The translations under genes and the position numbers were made by a program. Of a DNA stretch of 64,000 bases, positions 48,596 through 58,107 are shown one piece after another. Numbering within the stretch: position 1 is the stretch's first letter; the number at the start of each line of letters is the position of its first letter. Source of the DNA: Sanguibacter suaedae (GTDB lineage Bacteria; Actinomycetota; Actinomycetes; Actinomycetales; Cellulomonadaceae); assembly GCF_016342785.1 (NCBI RefSeq), contig NZ_JAEINH010000005.1, forward strand, positions 107,214 to 171,213, written 5' to 3'. The notes beneath the pieces were generated by a model. The model saw only the letters and a list, made by a program, of their open reading frames with translations, did no database searches and was not told where the DNA came from.

Positions 48596-51500
48596 ATGAC
48601 CACCACGCCCCCGCCCACCGACCCGGGGGCGTCCTCCCGATGGGTCGACCGCGCCCTCCTCACCGACCCCACGCGGTGCCCGGCCTGCGGCGCACCGCTG
48701 CACGGCGGGAGCTGCAGCACCTGCGGCCTCTCGTTGTCCGACGACGAGGGCACCCGCCTGTGGGCCCTGTCCTCGGAGGCCGCGGACGCCATCGACCGCC
48801 GCCAGACGTACCTCGGGTCGGTCGTCGAACGAGCGGCCGCCCGACGTGCCGAGCAAGCCGCCTCCGGGCAGGCAGCAGCCCGCGGTGCCGCCACCCTGCC
48901 CGCAGCCGTCAGGCAGCCGGGCGCAGCACTTTCCCCCCGTCCGGCGCCACACCGTCCAGGAACCGCGCCGGCCGCACGATGGGCGTCCTCCGCACCCGAC
49001 GTCGCGGTCCCGGGGCCGCGGAGCTCGATGCGACTGCAGACCGTGCTGCTCCTGCTCGGAGTCGTCCTCCTCGGCGGGGCGAGCATCACGTTCCTCGCCT
49101 TCTCCTGGGGCGAGATGCCCCTGGCCGCGCGGGCGCTCGTGGTCGCGGGTGCCACCGCCGGAGTCTTCACGGGCGCTCACCTCGCCGGCCGAAGGGGACT
49201 GAGGTCGTCAGCGGAGGCGGTCGCGACCCTCGGCACCCTCCTCGTCCTCCTCGACGCCTGGGCGGTCCGCGCCACCGGACTGGTCGACGGTCTCCACGGG
49301 GCCGTGTACGCGGCGATCGCGCTCCTCGTCTGCTCGGGTCTCCTCGTGGCGCTCGGCTCCCGCCTGGGTCTCGTCGCCCCACGGATCGCCGGGGTCGTCC
49401 TCCTCCCCCACGTCGCCGCTGCACTCCTCCCGCTCGCCGGGTCCGTGGTCGCAGGGACCCTCCTCGTGCTCGCGGCCTGCGCCGTCGCCATGGTCCGCGC
49501 CCTGCCCGGTGTCCACCGGTTCGCGCGCATCGTGCTGGACGTCCAGGCGTGGGCCTACCTCGCCACGACGCTGACATGGGTCGCAGCCACCACGATCGAG
49601 CAGGGCGCGGTCACCGGTGCGCTCGTCCTCCTCCTGACGGCGGCGGTCGCCTGGGCGTGGGCCGTCGTCGCAGCACCGGGGCCCCTGTCACGCTCCGCGT
49701 GGGCGATCACCGCCGGGGCGGGTGCCGCATCAGGGACCTCGCTCCTCGCCGCCGGCCCGCTCGGGAGGATCGACGCACCCTCGATCCTGTGGATCACGAC
49801 CGCGGCCTCCGTGCTCACGGCGATCGCGCTCGGGGTCGGCGGGCGCCGGTCCGGTCGCGGGACACCTGTCGCCACGGCCGCCTTCGGGGCGTGGTGCGTC
49901 GCGCTGCTCAGCACCGCGGTGCCGGCCGTCGCGGTGGCCGTCCTCCTCCTCGAGGTCAGCGGCGGGTACGCCGCACCCGTCGGGCACCCGGTCCTCCTCG
50001 CCGCACTGGTGAGCATCGCGGTCCTCAGCATCGGCGCGGCCGCCAGCCGGAGCACCGTGGCACACCCGACGTTCCTCGCGCACACCGCCCGATGGTCGGC
50101 CGCGCTCCTGCTGCTCGGGCTCGCGCTCCTCGCGCCGGCCGGGGCGTGGCGCGCCACCGCCTGGCTCGTCGTCGCACTCTCTGCGGCTGCCCTCGGGTCC
50201 CGCACGCCGCGGTCGTGGCGCGCCTCGTCCCGGGCCGCCGCAGCGTGCGCCGCGCTCCTCGCGCTGCGGACGGGCGTCGAGGCCGTCGAGGGGATGCACC
50301 CCGGGCTCGACGTGCCGGACGGACGCTGGCTCGTCACCGCGGCTCTCGTCACGGCAGCGCTGCTCGTCCTCTCCGCCCGCGGATGGGTGACGCCCGGCCC
50401 GACGTCCTCGGTGACCCGGGCCGTCCTCCTCGCTTCCGCCCTCCTCCTCGCAGCGACGGCGATCGGGGTCTCGGCGGTCACGCTCTCCGGCGCCCGGTCC
50501 GTCGGGTGGTACGTCGCCTCGCTCCCCGCGTCCCTCCTCACGCTCCTCGCCCTCCGGTCGCGGCGACCGAGCACCGCCCCACGCCGCCGGTGGCACCACG
50601 CCGACCTGGGGGCGATCCTCGTCGCCTCCGCGCTCCTCGCAGTCCCGGCGACGGTCGCATCCGTCCTCGAACCCGACGTCCTTGCGGCACGGACCCCGGC
50701 AGCCCCGCTCCCCGTCTGGGTGCTTGCGCTCGCCACGCTCACCGCGGTCGCGATCCTCGGACAGGTCCTGCTCGTCCTCACCACGAGCACCGTCGACGGC
50801 CCACGGTCCGCGCCCCCGGGCTCCTCGGCGTGGGCCGCTCGAGCGGCAGCGGCCTGCACGCCCGTCGCGGCGCTCCTCGTCATGCTCACGGGCAGGTCGT
50901 ACGGCTTCGGACCACGCGTCGAGTGGTCCCTCGTCGCGCTCGTCGTCCTCACCGCCTGCGTCGTCCTCGCCGGCTCCGCGTACCGGCGACTCGGCACGGC
51001 ACGCCCCGTCCTCGAGATCTCGACCGCGACCTGCGCAGCACTCGTCCTCCTCCTCCTGCCCACCCACGGGCAGCTCCTCGTCCTCGCCCTCCTCCTGTGC
51101 TCCGTCGGCACCACCGCCTGGGCCCTCACCCCCGGACGTGCCCGGCTCGGTTGGGCTGCCCTCACGCTCGCCGTCCTCGGGTCATGGGTCCAGCTCGACG
51201 AGTCCCGGGTGCAGACCGTCGAGGCGTACACCGCACCGGCAGCAACCGCCCTCCTCCTCGTCGGCCTGTGGCACGCCACGCGCGGACGGCACGGGACACC
51301 ACCGCTCCTCGCGGGGATCCTCCTGCTCGTCCTCCCGACCGCCCTCCTGACCCCGACCACCGAGCCCTGGCGGCAGCTCGTCTCCCTCGGTGCGGCCCTC
51401 GTGCTCGCCACGACCGTGCAGACCCTCCTCGGGCGCACCGAGAGGTCCGGCGACAACACCGTCCGCGGGTCGGGCGCCCTGCGCACCGTGCAGCTCCTCA

Positions 51501-52378
51501 CGCTCCTCGGCCTCGTCACCTCGACCGTGGCGATCGGCGGCCGCGCCCTGGTGGTCGCCGGCGGCACGACCCCGACCGGGCCCTCCGACTCCCCCTGGCT
51601 GCTCGTCCCCTCCGCCGTGGTCCTCACGGCGCTCTTCACCTGGTTCGTGGGTCGCACCCTGCCGACGCCCCCCACCCTCCGACCGGCGGTGTGGGGACCC
51701 AGCCTCGTCGCCCTCGTCGGGACAGCACCCCTGGGCCTCCTGATCCTCGAGGACCAGATCTCCCGGGACGCAGCACCCTGGGTCGTCGCCGCTCTCGTCG
51801 GGGCCTGGGGCGCAGCCACCGTCCTCGGCACACCACCGGGCCGCCCTCGGGTCCGGGACACCCAGGACCTCGTCCTGCGGACGCTGCCCCCGGTCATCGG
51901 CGCCTACGCGAGCGTCGTCCTCCTCGGTCCCGGCACCGGGGCGCGCCTCGACCTCCTGTTCCTCCTCGCAGGCCTCCTCGTCACGCTCGTCACCGTCAGG
52001 GCGGCACAGACCATCCCCACGACGACCACGTGGCAGACCGTCCACCTCGGCGCCCTCGGCACCCTGGTGCCCACCACCCTGTCCATGATCGCGACCCCGG
52101 ACGCCGCACGGGTGACCCTCGCCGTCGTCCTCGCGACGGCATGGGTCCTCGCAGGCCTCCGCCTCCGGTGGCAGTCACCCGTCGCGCTCGGCGGCGCCGC
52201 GCTCCTCCTCCAGGCCTTCGTGCTCCTCGGGCGTCCGACGCTCGCCGTCCTGGCTGGCGCCCCCGGGTGGCTGGTCCTCGCCGTGACAGGTGGTGTCCTC
52301 CTCGCCCTCGGGTTCACCTACGAGCGACAGCTCGCCTCGGCGCGCGCCACAGCGCGCCGGTTCGCCGACCTGCGCTGA
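48596..52378 (+). CDS. 1,260-residue polytopic membrane protein with N-terminal zinc ribbon
   Basis: I do not know its function. A zinc ribbon CPACGAPLHGGSCSTCG (Cys28, 31, 40, 43) is followed by a helical and Pro/Ala-rich linker (about 55-140) and then by roughly 30 or more hydrophobic segments to residue 1245, with short basic loops. The composition is dominated by Leu, Val, Ala and Thr. It resembles large actinobacterial membrane proteins of the SCO7613 type. ATG 48596 is preceded by a weak CAGGAT -10 at 8 nt and no Shine-Dalgarno sequence. It lies between pup (divergent) and dop (convergent, 25 bp). Confidence 0.8.
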   Translation: MTTTPPPTDPGASSRWVDRALLTDPTRCPACGAPLHGGSCSTCGLSLSDDEGTRLWALSSEAADAIDRRQTYLGSVVERAAARRAEQAASGQAAARGAATLPAAVRQPGAALSPRPAPHRPGTAPAARWASSAPDVAVPGPRSSMRLQTVLLLLGVVLLGGASITFLAFSWGEMPLAARALVVAGATAGVFTGAHLAGRRGLRSSAEAVATLGTLLVLLDAWAVRATGLVDGLHGAVYAAIALLVCSGLLVALGSRLGLVAPRIAGVVLLPHVAAALLPLAGSVVAGTLLVLAACAVAMVRALPGVHRFARIVLDVQAWAYLATTLTWVAATTIEQGAVTGALVLLLTAAVAWAWAVVAAPGPLSRSAWAITAGAGAASGTSLLAAGPLGRIDAPSILWITTAASVLTAIALGVGGRRSGRGTPVATAAFGAWCVALLSTAVPAVAVAVLLLEVSGGYAAPVGHPVLLAALVSIAVLSIGAAASRSTVAHPTFLAHTARWSAALLLLGLALLAPAGAWRATAWLVVALSAAALGSRTPRSWRASSRAAAACAALLALRTGVEAVEGMHPGLDVPDGRWLVTAALVTAALLVLSARGWVTPGPTSSVTRAVLLASALLLAATAIGVSAVTLSGARSVGWYVASLPASLLTLLALRSRRPSTAPRRRWHHADLGAILVASALLAVPATVASVLEPDVLAARTPAAPLPVWVLALATLTAVAILGQVLLVLTTSTVDGPRSAPPGSSAWAARAAAACTPVAALLVMLTGRSYGFGPRVEWSLVALVVLTACVVLAGSAYRRLGTARPVLEISTATCAALVLLLLPTHGQLLVLALLLCSVGTTAWALTPGRARLGWAALTLAVLGSWVQLDESRVQTVEAYTAPAATALLLVGLWHATRGRHGTPPLLAGILLLVLPTALLTPTTEPWRQLVSLGAALVLATTVQTLLGRTERSGDNTVRGSGALRTVQLLTLLGLVTSTVAIGGRALVVAGGTTPTGPSDSPWLLVPSAVVLTALFTWFVGRTLPTPPTLRPAVWGPSLVALVGTAPLGLLILEDQISRDAAPWVVAALVGAWGAATVLGTPPGRPRVRDTQDLVLRTLPPVIGAYASVVLLGPGTGARLDLLFLLAGLLVTLVTVRAAQTIPTTTTWQTVHLGALGTLVPTTLSMIATPDAARVTLAVVLATAWVLAGLRLRWQSPVALGGAALLLQAFVLLGRPTLAVLAGAPGWLVLAVTGGVLLALGFTYERQLASARATARRFADLR

Positions 52379-52403
52379 CCGGGCCAGGGCGCCTCGGGAG
52401 GCC

Positions 52404-54014
52404 TCAGGCGAGGAGCGCCTCGAGGAACTGGGCCGGGTCCTCGTGCGCGTCGAAGAGGGCACCGACGTGCCTGCGCGTGCCCCGCCACGGGTCCATCATG
52501 GGAACCCTCTGGAGGGAGGGCGCGCCCGGCAGGTCGAACACCACGGAGTCCCAGCTCGCCGCCGACACGACCGTGCCGAACCGTGCCATCGCCTCGCCCC
52601 GGAAGAACGCACGGGTGTCCTCGGGCGGATGGGCCACCGCCCACTCGACCTGCTGGTCCGTCACGAGCCGCTCCGCAGCGCCCGCCCCCACCACCCGGTG
52701 GTACACCGACCGCTCCGGACGGACGTCCGACCACTGCAGGTCGAGCGCCGCGAGACGCGGGTGGTCCCACGCGAGACCGTCCCGCGAGCGCATCGCGTCG
52801 AGCACCCTGAGCTTGCCGAGCCACTCCACCTCGCGCGCGCACGACGCCCGGTCCGAGACGAGCCGGTCCAGCACGGACGCCCACCGGTCGACCACCTCAC
52901 GGGTGTCGTCGTCCCAGCCGTCGAGGACGTCGAGCGCACGGGTCAGGGCCGCCACGTAGCCGTCCTGGACCTCGAGAGCGGTCAGGTGACGGCCGTCGGC
53001 CATCTCCAGGCGGCGCGTGAGGTCCAGGTCGCGGCTCACCGCCTGCACCGCCGGGACGGGGTCGGCGAGCCGGAGGGCCACGAGCTCGGCGCGCAGGCCC
53101 GGTACCCGGTCCAGGTTCTCCAGCGCCCACAGCACGAGCGACGTCGACCCGGTCTTGAGGAACGTCGACGTCTCGTAGAGGTTGGCATCACCGATGATGA
53201 GGTGCAGGCGCCGCCACCGCGTGCGGTCGGCGTGCGGCTCGTCGCGCGTGTTGACGATGGGCCTGCGCAGTGTGGTCTCGAGCCCGACCTCGGCCTCCAT
53301 GAAGTCCGCACGCTGCGAGAGCTGGAACCCCGCCTCCGCGCCGGTCGCCCCGAGGCCGACGCGGCCCGACCCCGCGAACACCGTGCGCGTCACGAGGAAC
53401 GCCGTGAGGAGCTCGACGATCACACCGAACGGCAGGTCACGCTCCACGAGGTAGTTCTCGTGGGTGCCGTAGCTCGCTCCCTTGCCGTCGGTGTTGTTCT
53501 TGTACAGCTGGAGGTCCACGCCCATGGTCGACGAGAGCTCTCGTGCCGCGGCGAGGACCACGCGTTCGCCCGCGACGTCCCACCGCACGAGGTCGCGCGG
53601 TGTCGTGACCTCGGGCGACGAGTACTCGGGGTGCGCATGGTCGACGTACAGGCGGGCGCCGTTGGTGAGGATCGCGTTCGCCGCGCTGGGGTCGTCGTAG
53701 GTCTCGACGGTGGGGCGCTCGATCTCCTGGAGCCGCTCGTCGTCACGCCTCGAGGGCCCCGACGGCGCGGGATGCGCGGGGGCGTCCGTGAGGAGGGACG
53801 GGTGCGCCGCGGCGCGCTGGACGTGGAAGCCACGGGCGTCCATGAGGGGGTCCTCGTCGACGTAGTCCCACCTGGCGCGTCCGCGAGCCGAGGAGCTGAT
53901 GGCCCGGTACGCGGTGACGACCTGGCTCGACATGAGCATCGGGTTGGCCCCGGGGTCCCCCTTGCGCAGCACGCCGTACTCGGTCTCGATGCCCATCACG
54001 CGTCGCACAGTCAC
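52404..54014 (-). CDS. dop: Pup deamidase/depupylase
   Basis: A 536-residue homologue of PafA that deamidates Pup's C-terminal Gln and removes Pup from substrates. VMGIETEYGVL and YVDHAHPEYSSPE (catalytic Asp) are shared with PafA; LQLYKNNTDGKGASYGTHENY forms the ATP pocket. The long Dop-specific loop (about residues 38-80, with SSSARGRARWDYVDEDP) is present and distinguishes it from PafA. It starts with GTG 7 nt after a TAGGGT -10 element. Confidence 0.96.
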   Translation of the reverse strand: MTVRRVMGIETEYGVLRKGDPGANPMLMSSQVVTAYRAISSSARGRARWDYVDEDPLMDARGFHVQRAAAHPSLLTDAPAHPAPSGPSRRDDERLQEIERPTVETYDDPSAANAILTNGARLYVDHAHPEYSSPEVTTPRDLVRWDVAGERVVLAAARELSSTMGVDLQLYKNNTDGKGASYGTHENYLVERDLPFGVIVELLTAFLVTRTVFAGSGRVGLGATGAEAGFQLSQRADFMEAEVGLETTLRRPIVNTRDEPHADRTRWRRLHLIIGDANLYETSTFLKTGSTSLVLWALENLDRVPGLRAELVALRLADPVPAVQAVSRDLDLTRRLEMADGRHLTALEVQDGYVAALTRALDVLDGWDDDTREVVDRWASVLDRLVSDRASCAREVEWLGKLRVLDAMRSRDGLAWDHPRLAALDLQWSDVRPERSVYHRVVGAGAAERLVTDQQVEWAVAHPPEDTRAFFRGEAMARFGTVVSAASWDSVVFDLPGAPSLQRVPMMDPWRGTRRHVGALFDAHEDPAQFLEALLA

Positions 54015-54021
54015 GGCCCCA

Positions 54022-54027
54022 ACCCTA
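54022..54027 (-). promoter_or_regulatory. -10 element of a leaderless dop promoter
   Basis: TAGGGT on the minus strand lies 7 nt before the dop GTG, so dop can be expressed separately from arc. Confidence 0.5.
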
Positions 54028-54101
54028 GTCGGAGCCGTGCAGGGCCCGCCGATGACGGGCCCAGCACCGACCTGCCACGACCCTGTCTGGGCCCGGGCAG
54101 G

Positions 54102-55787
54102 TCAAAGGTACTGGCCGGTGCTCGTCGCCGTGTCGATGGTTCGGGCGGCGCCGGCACGGCCGGTGCCCCGCTTGTCCTGGACGATGGTGCGGATGAAGAC
54201 GATGCGCTCTCCCTTCTTCCCGGAGATGCGCGCCCAGTCGTCGGGGTTGGTCGTGTTGGGGAGGTCCTCGTTCTCCTTGAACTCGTCGACGCAGGCGGTG
54301 ACGAGGTGCTCCACCCGGATCCCTCGCTCGCCCGTGGCGAGGAAGTCCTTGATCGCGGACTTCTTGGCCCGGTCGACGATGTTCTGGATCATGGCCCCGG
54401 AGTTGAAGTCCTTGAAGTACAGGACCTCCTTGTCGCCCGACGCGTAGGTCACCTCGAGGAACTGGTTCTCCTCGCCGTCCGAGTACATGCGCTCCACGAC
54501 CCGTTGGATCATGGCGTCCACCGCCGCCGCCGGGTCGCCGTCGTGCTCGGCCACGTCGTCGGCGTGCACGGGCAGGTCCGGGGTGAGGTACTTCCCGAAG
54601 ATCTCCCGGGCGCCCTCCGCGTCGGGCCTCTCGATCTTGATCTTCACGTCGAGCCGCCCGGGGCGCAGGATCGCCGGGTCGATCATGTCCTCGCGGTTGG
54701 ACGCCCCGATGACGATGACGTTGTCGAGTCGCTCGACCCCATCGATCTCGCTGAGGAGCTGCGGCACGATGGTCGTCTCCACGTCGGACGACAGCCCGGT
54801 GCCCCGGGTGCGGAACAGGGACTCCATCTCGTCGAAGAAGACGACGACCGGGTTGCCCTGCGAGGCCTTCTCGCGGGCACGGGCGAAGATGAGGCGGATG
54901 TGGCGCTCGGTCTCGCCGACGTACTTGTTGAGGAGCTCGGGTCCCTTGACGTTGAGGAAGAAGCTCTTGGCCTGGGCAGCGGTCTGCGCGGCGTCCCCAC
55001 CTGCAGCCCCCCCGTCGGTGCCGCGTTCCCGGACCGCCGACGCGAGCGAGCTCGCGACGGCCTTCGCGATGAGCGTCTTCCCGCACCCGGGCGGCCCGTA
55101 CAGGAGGATCCCCTTGGGTGGTCGCAGCCCGTGCTCGCGGAAGAGGTCCGGGTGGTTGAACGGCAGCTCGACGGCGTCACGGATCTGCTCGATCTGCGGG
55201 CCGAGCCCCCCGATGTCCGAGTAGTCGATGTCGGGAACCTCCTCGAGGACGAGCTCCTCGACCTCCGCCGACGGGATCCGCTCGAACACGAACCCGGCGC
55301 GGGTGTCGACGGTGAGCGCGTCGCCGACACGCAGCGGCCCGTCGACGAGAGGGCCGGCGAGCCGGACCACCCGCTCGTCGTCCGCGCGCCCGACGACGAG
55401 GGCACGGTGGTCGTCGAGGACCTCCTTGACGGTGACGAGCTCGCCGACCGTCTCGAAACCCCCCGCCGCGACGACCGTGAGGGCCTCGTTGAGCGCGACC
55501 TCCTGGCCGGGACGGAGCGCACCGAGCTCGACGCCGGGGCTCGCGTTGACGTGCATCTTCCGTCCGGCGGACATGACGTCGACCGTCCCGTCGTCGTGCG
55601 CCCCGAGGAAGACCGCGTACGTGCCCGGGGGTTTCGCCAGCTCCTCGATCTGCTGCTGCAGCTCCACGATCTTGCCGCGGGCCTCGCCGAGCACCTGGAC
55701 GAGGCGCTCGTTCTGGGCGGAGAGCGTCGCGAGCCTCCGGGTGCTCTCGTCGGACTCGCGGGACGACGTCGATGACATGTCACTCAT
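54102..55787 (-). CDS. arc: proteasome-associated AAA ATPase (ARC/Mpa)
   Basis: A 561-residue unfoldase that feeds pupylated proteins to the 20S core. An N-terminal coiled coil (about 17-50) binds Pup, two OB folds follow (about 55-200), and the AAA domain has Walker A GPPGCGKT (about 231), Walker [11 protein letters not shown] and sensor/Arg-finger [20 protein letters not shown]. The protein ends in GQYL, the motif that docks into the proteasome alpha ring. A Gly/Ala-rich insert lies shortly after Walker A. I chose ATG 55787, with AGAGGTG upstream. It follows trmI by 40 bp. Confidence 0.97.
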   Translation of the reverse strand: MSDMSSTSSRESDESTRRLATLSAQNERLVQVLGEARGKIVELQQQIEELAKPPGTYAVFLGAHDDGTVDVMSAGRKMHVNASPGVELGALRPGQEVALNEALTVVAAGGFETVGELVTVKEVLDDHRALVVGRADDERVVRLAGPLVDGPLRVGDALTVDTRAGFVFERIPSAEVEELVLEEVPDIDYSDIGGLGPQIEQIRDAVELPFNHPDLFREHGLRPPKGILLYGPPGCGKTLIAKAVASSLASAVRERGTDGGAAGGDAAQTAAQAKSFFLNVKGPELLNKYVGETERHIRLIFARAREKASQGNPVVVFFDEMESLFRTRGTGLSSDVETTIVPQLLSEIDGVERLDNVIVIGASNREDMIDPAILRPGRLDVKIKIERPDAEGAREIFGKYLTPDLPVHADDVAEHDGDPAAAVDAMIQRVVERMYSDGEENQFLEVTYASGDKEVLYFKDFNSGAMIQNIVDRAKKSAIKDFLATGERGIRVEHLVTACVDEFKENEDLPNTTNPDDWARISGKKGERIVFIRTIVQDKRGTGRAGAARTIDTATSTGQYL

Positions 55788-55827
55788 GGAGAACGCACCT
55801 CTTCTCGCTGACCGGGCTCTGACCCTG

Positions 55828-56934
55828 TCACATATCGTCGCCGACAGGCGGACCGTCCGCACGCGTGTCCGTCGACGGCCCGTCGACCTGGAGCGCCGCG
55901 TCCACCTCGTGACCCGCGTCCTGCCCGCCCTGGCCGTCGAGCGCCTGGGTGACGTCCCGACGCACGCGCCGCACCTTCTTGTCGGAGACGGGACGCTCGC
56001 CGAGCTCCTCCGGGCTCCACTCCGCGTCCACCGGGTACGCGCCCTTCGAGGGACGACGACGGCGGACCGGCGCCTGGACGCCGTCGGCCATGCGTCGTGC
56101 GGTGAGGAGGAACCCGGTGTGCCCCACCATGCGGTGCTGCGGCCGGACCGCGAGGCCCTCGAGGTGCCAGCCGCGGACCATGGTCTCCCACGCCTCGGGC
56201 TCGGTGTAGCGACCGTCCTCGCGGAGGTCCTCGGCGAGGCGGGAGAGCTGCGTGGTGGTCGCCACGTAGCAGACGAGCACCCCACCGGGGGCGAGGGCCG
56301 TGGCGACGGCCTCGAGGTTCTCCCACGGCGCGAGCATGTCGAGCACCACGCGGTCGACGGTCCCAGGCTCCGCGACGGTGGGCAGGACGTCGGAGAGGTC
56401 ACCGACGGACAGGTCCCACGCCGGGTGCGGCCCCCCGAAGAGGAGCTCGACGTTGGCGCGGGCGATGTCCGCGAAGTCCTCACGGCGCTCGATGGACCGC
56501 ACGGACCCGCCGTCGCCGACGGCGCGGAGCAGGGACAGCGTGAGCGCCCCGGACCCGACGCCCGCCTCGACGACGCGCGCACCGGGGTAGATGTCGGCCA
56601 TCGCGACGATCTGCCCGGCGTCCTTGGGGTACACGACCGCGGCGCCGCGCGGCATGGACAGCGTGTAGTCGCTGAGGAGCGGACGCAGCGCCAGGTACTC
56701 CACACCAGAGGTCGTCGTGACGACGGACCCCTCGGGCATCCCGAGGATGTCGTCGTGCGAGAAGAAGCCGCGGTGGGTGTGGAAGGCAGCACCTGCGGCG
56801 AGCGTGATCGTGTGCAGGCGCCCCCGCGGGTCGGTGAGCTGGACGCGGTCACCGGGGCGGAACGGACCTCGTCGCTGCGCGGCCCCGGTGGGCGTCTCGG
56901 GGGCGTCGGGCTGCGGTGTCAGGTCTTCGGTCAC
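55828..56934 (-). CDS. trmI: tRNA (adenine-N1)-methyltransferase (m1A58), TrmI
   Basis: A 368-residue tRNA modification enzyme close to M. tuberculosis Rv2118c. [15 protein letters not shown] and the N-terminal beta domain lead to [20 protein letters not shown] (SAM motif I), [15 protein letters not shown] and [13 protein letters not shown] (motif IV). A disordered, charged tail of about 80 residues follows the domain. It starts with GTG 6 bp after the site-2 protease gene, so both are probably co-transcribed with arc. Confidence 0.95.
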   Translation of the reverse strand: MTEDLTPQPDAPETPTGAAQRRGPFRPGDRVQLTDPRGRLHTITLAAGAAFHTHRGFFSHDDILGMPEGSVVTTTSGVEYLALRPLLSDYTLSMPRGAAVVYPKDAGQIVAMADIYPGARVVEAGVGSGALTLSLLRAVGDGGSVRSIERREDFADIARANVELLFGGPHPAWDLSVGDLSDVLPTVAEPGTVDRVVLDMLAPWENLEAVATALAPGGVLVCYVATTTQLSRLAEDLREDGRYTEPEAWETMVRGWHLEGLAVRPQHRMVGHTGFLLTARRMADGVQAPVRRRRPSKGAYPVDAEWSPEELGERPVSDKKVRRVRRDVTQALDGQGGQDAGHEVDAALQVDGPSTDTRADGPPVGDDM

Positions 56935-56940
56935 AACGGG

Positions 56941-58056
56941 TCAGTCTAGGCGCACCGCCCGGGCGACGTCCGTCGCCCGCACGAGACCGACCACGGTGCC
57001 CGCGTCGACGACGACCAGGGTGTCGGTGCGGCGTGCGAGACCGACCACGGCGGAGTGGAGCGCGATGCCGCACAGGCCCGCGTCGAGCGTGGCGCCGGGT
57101 GGGAGGGGGACGCCGACGGCCCACGCCGGGGTGGTGTCCGCGGTGTGGTCGGGGACGGCGGCGAGCGCGTCCTCGTCGACGTACCCGACGGGGTGGGTCC
57201 CGCTGACGAGCACCGCGCGGGTGGCCGGGGCGACGTGCGCGCGGGCGGCGTGGACGTCGGCGACGCTCGCGTCGGCGGGGACGGCCAGGGCCGGTGCCGC
57301 CAGGGCGGCGAGGTCGAGCCGTTCGACGCGGGCCCGGCGTCGACCGGAGGTGAGGGCCTGAGTCGCGGCGGTCCACATGAAGGCTCCGACGAACGCGACC
57401 CAGGCGACGAGGAGGAGGTTGACCTGCTGCCCCCGTGCCGTGGGGACGGCGATGGCGAGCGCGACGACGAGGACGGCGATGATGCGGCCGGTCCAGGCGG
57501 CGACGACGGTGCCGCGCAGCCGCGACCCGGTGAGCGCCCAGGTCGCGGCCTCGGTGATCTGCCCGCCGTCGAGCGGGAGACCAGGGAGGAGGTTGAAGGC
57601 GCCGACGGCGGCGTTCGCGTAGGCGGTGACGTAGAGCAGGAGCGCGAGGAGCCCGGCGGAGGGTTGGGTCTGGTAGAGCGCCCAGGCCGCACCCGCGAGG
57701 GCGAGGTTGGTGGCGGGGCCGACGACGGCGACGAGCGCGCTGGACGCCGGTGTGGCGCTCACGTCCGTGAAGGAGGTGTGGCCTCCCCACACCGTGAGGG
57801 CGAGCTCCTGGACGCGCATGCCGCGGCTGCGGGCCACGAGGGCGTGCGCGAGCTCGTGCAGGAACACGGAGACCATGAGCACGACGACGAGGAGGAACGA
57901 CCCGAGGACGGCCTGCGGCCCGAGCGACGGTGCGAGGGTGCGGACGGTGGGGACGAACAGGACGGTGAGGAGCGCCACCATGATCAGCGCGGAGGGCTGC
58001 AGGACCACCGGTGCACCCGCGGCCCGGCCGACCACCCATCCTGCGCGCTTGTCCAC
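56941..58056 (-). CDS. site-2 protease-family zinc metalloprotease with CBS-like tail
   Basis: A 371-residue intramembrane protease. VFLHELAHALVARSRGM holds the zinc motif HExxH, and LLPGLPLDGGQI the third ligand Asp. Six or so hydrophobic helices are visible. The C-terminal 120 residues resemble a pair of CBS motifs (RAVLVSGTHPVGYVDE, VVDAGTVVGLVRATDV), as in the SpoIVFB-like group 3 proteases. I prefer GTG 58056 because TACTGT lies 6 nt upstream; GTG 58062 is also possible. The substrate is unknown. It is divergent from the RecB-like gene (51 bp). Confidence 0.88.
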   Translation of the reverse strand: MDKRAGWVVGRAAGAPVVLQPSALIMVALLTVLFVPTVRTLAPSLGPQAVLGSFLLVVVLMVSVFLHELAHALVARSRGMRVQELALTVWGGHTSFTDVSATPASSALVAVVGPATNLALAGAAWALYQTQPSAGLLALLLYVTAYANAAVGAFNLLPGLPLDGGQITEAATWALTGSRLRGTVVAAWTGRIIAVLVVALAIAVPTARGQQVNLLLVAWVAFVGAFMWTAATQALTSGRRRARVERLDLAALAAPALAVPADASVADVHAARAHVAPATRAVLVSGTHPVGYVDEDALAAVPDHTADTTPAWAVGVPLPPGATLDAGLCGIALHSAVVGLARRTDTLVVVDAGTVVGLVRATDVARAVRLD

Positions 58057-58062
58057 AGCCAC

Positions 58063-58068
58063 ACAGTA
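58063..58068 (-). promoter_or_regulatory. -10 element of a leaderless site-2 protease promoter
   Basis: TACTGT on the minus strand is followed by 6 nt and GTG 58056. It probably drives the protease-trmI-arc operon. Confidence 0.45.
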
Positions 58069-58095
58069 CGTGTCCTCGCTGCGGGTGGTTGACCC

Positions 58096-58101
58096 TAGGC
58101 T
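58096..58101 (+). promoter_or_regulatory. -10 element of a leaderless promoter for the RecB-like gene
   Basis: TAGGCT is followed by 6 nt and the ATG at 58108. Confidence 0.55.
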
Positions 58102-58107
58102 CGATGC

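Noticed and set aside
49555..51897. Long open frame opposite the large membrane protein gene
   Set aside because: Its translation is Arg/Ala/Thr-rich without domains, while the plus strand has a zinc ribbon and regular hydrophobic helices.
52290..55775. Plus-strand frame across dop and arc
   Set aside because: Shadow of two genes with complete catalytic motifs on the minus strand.
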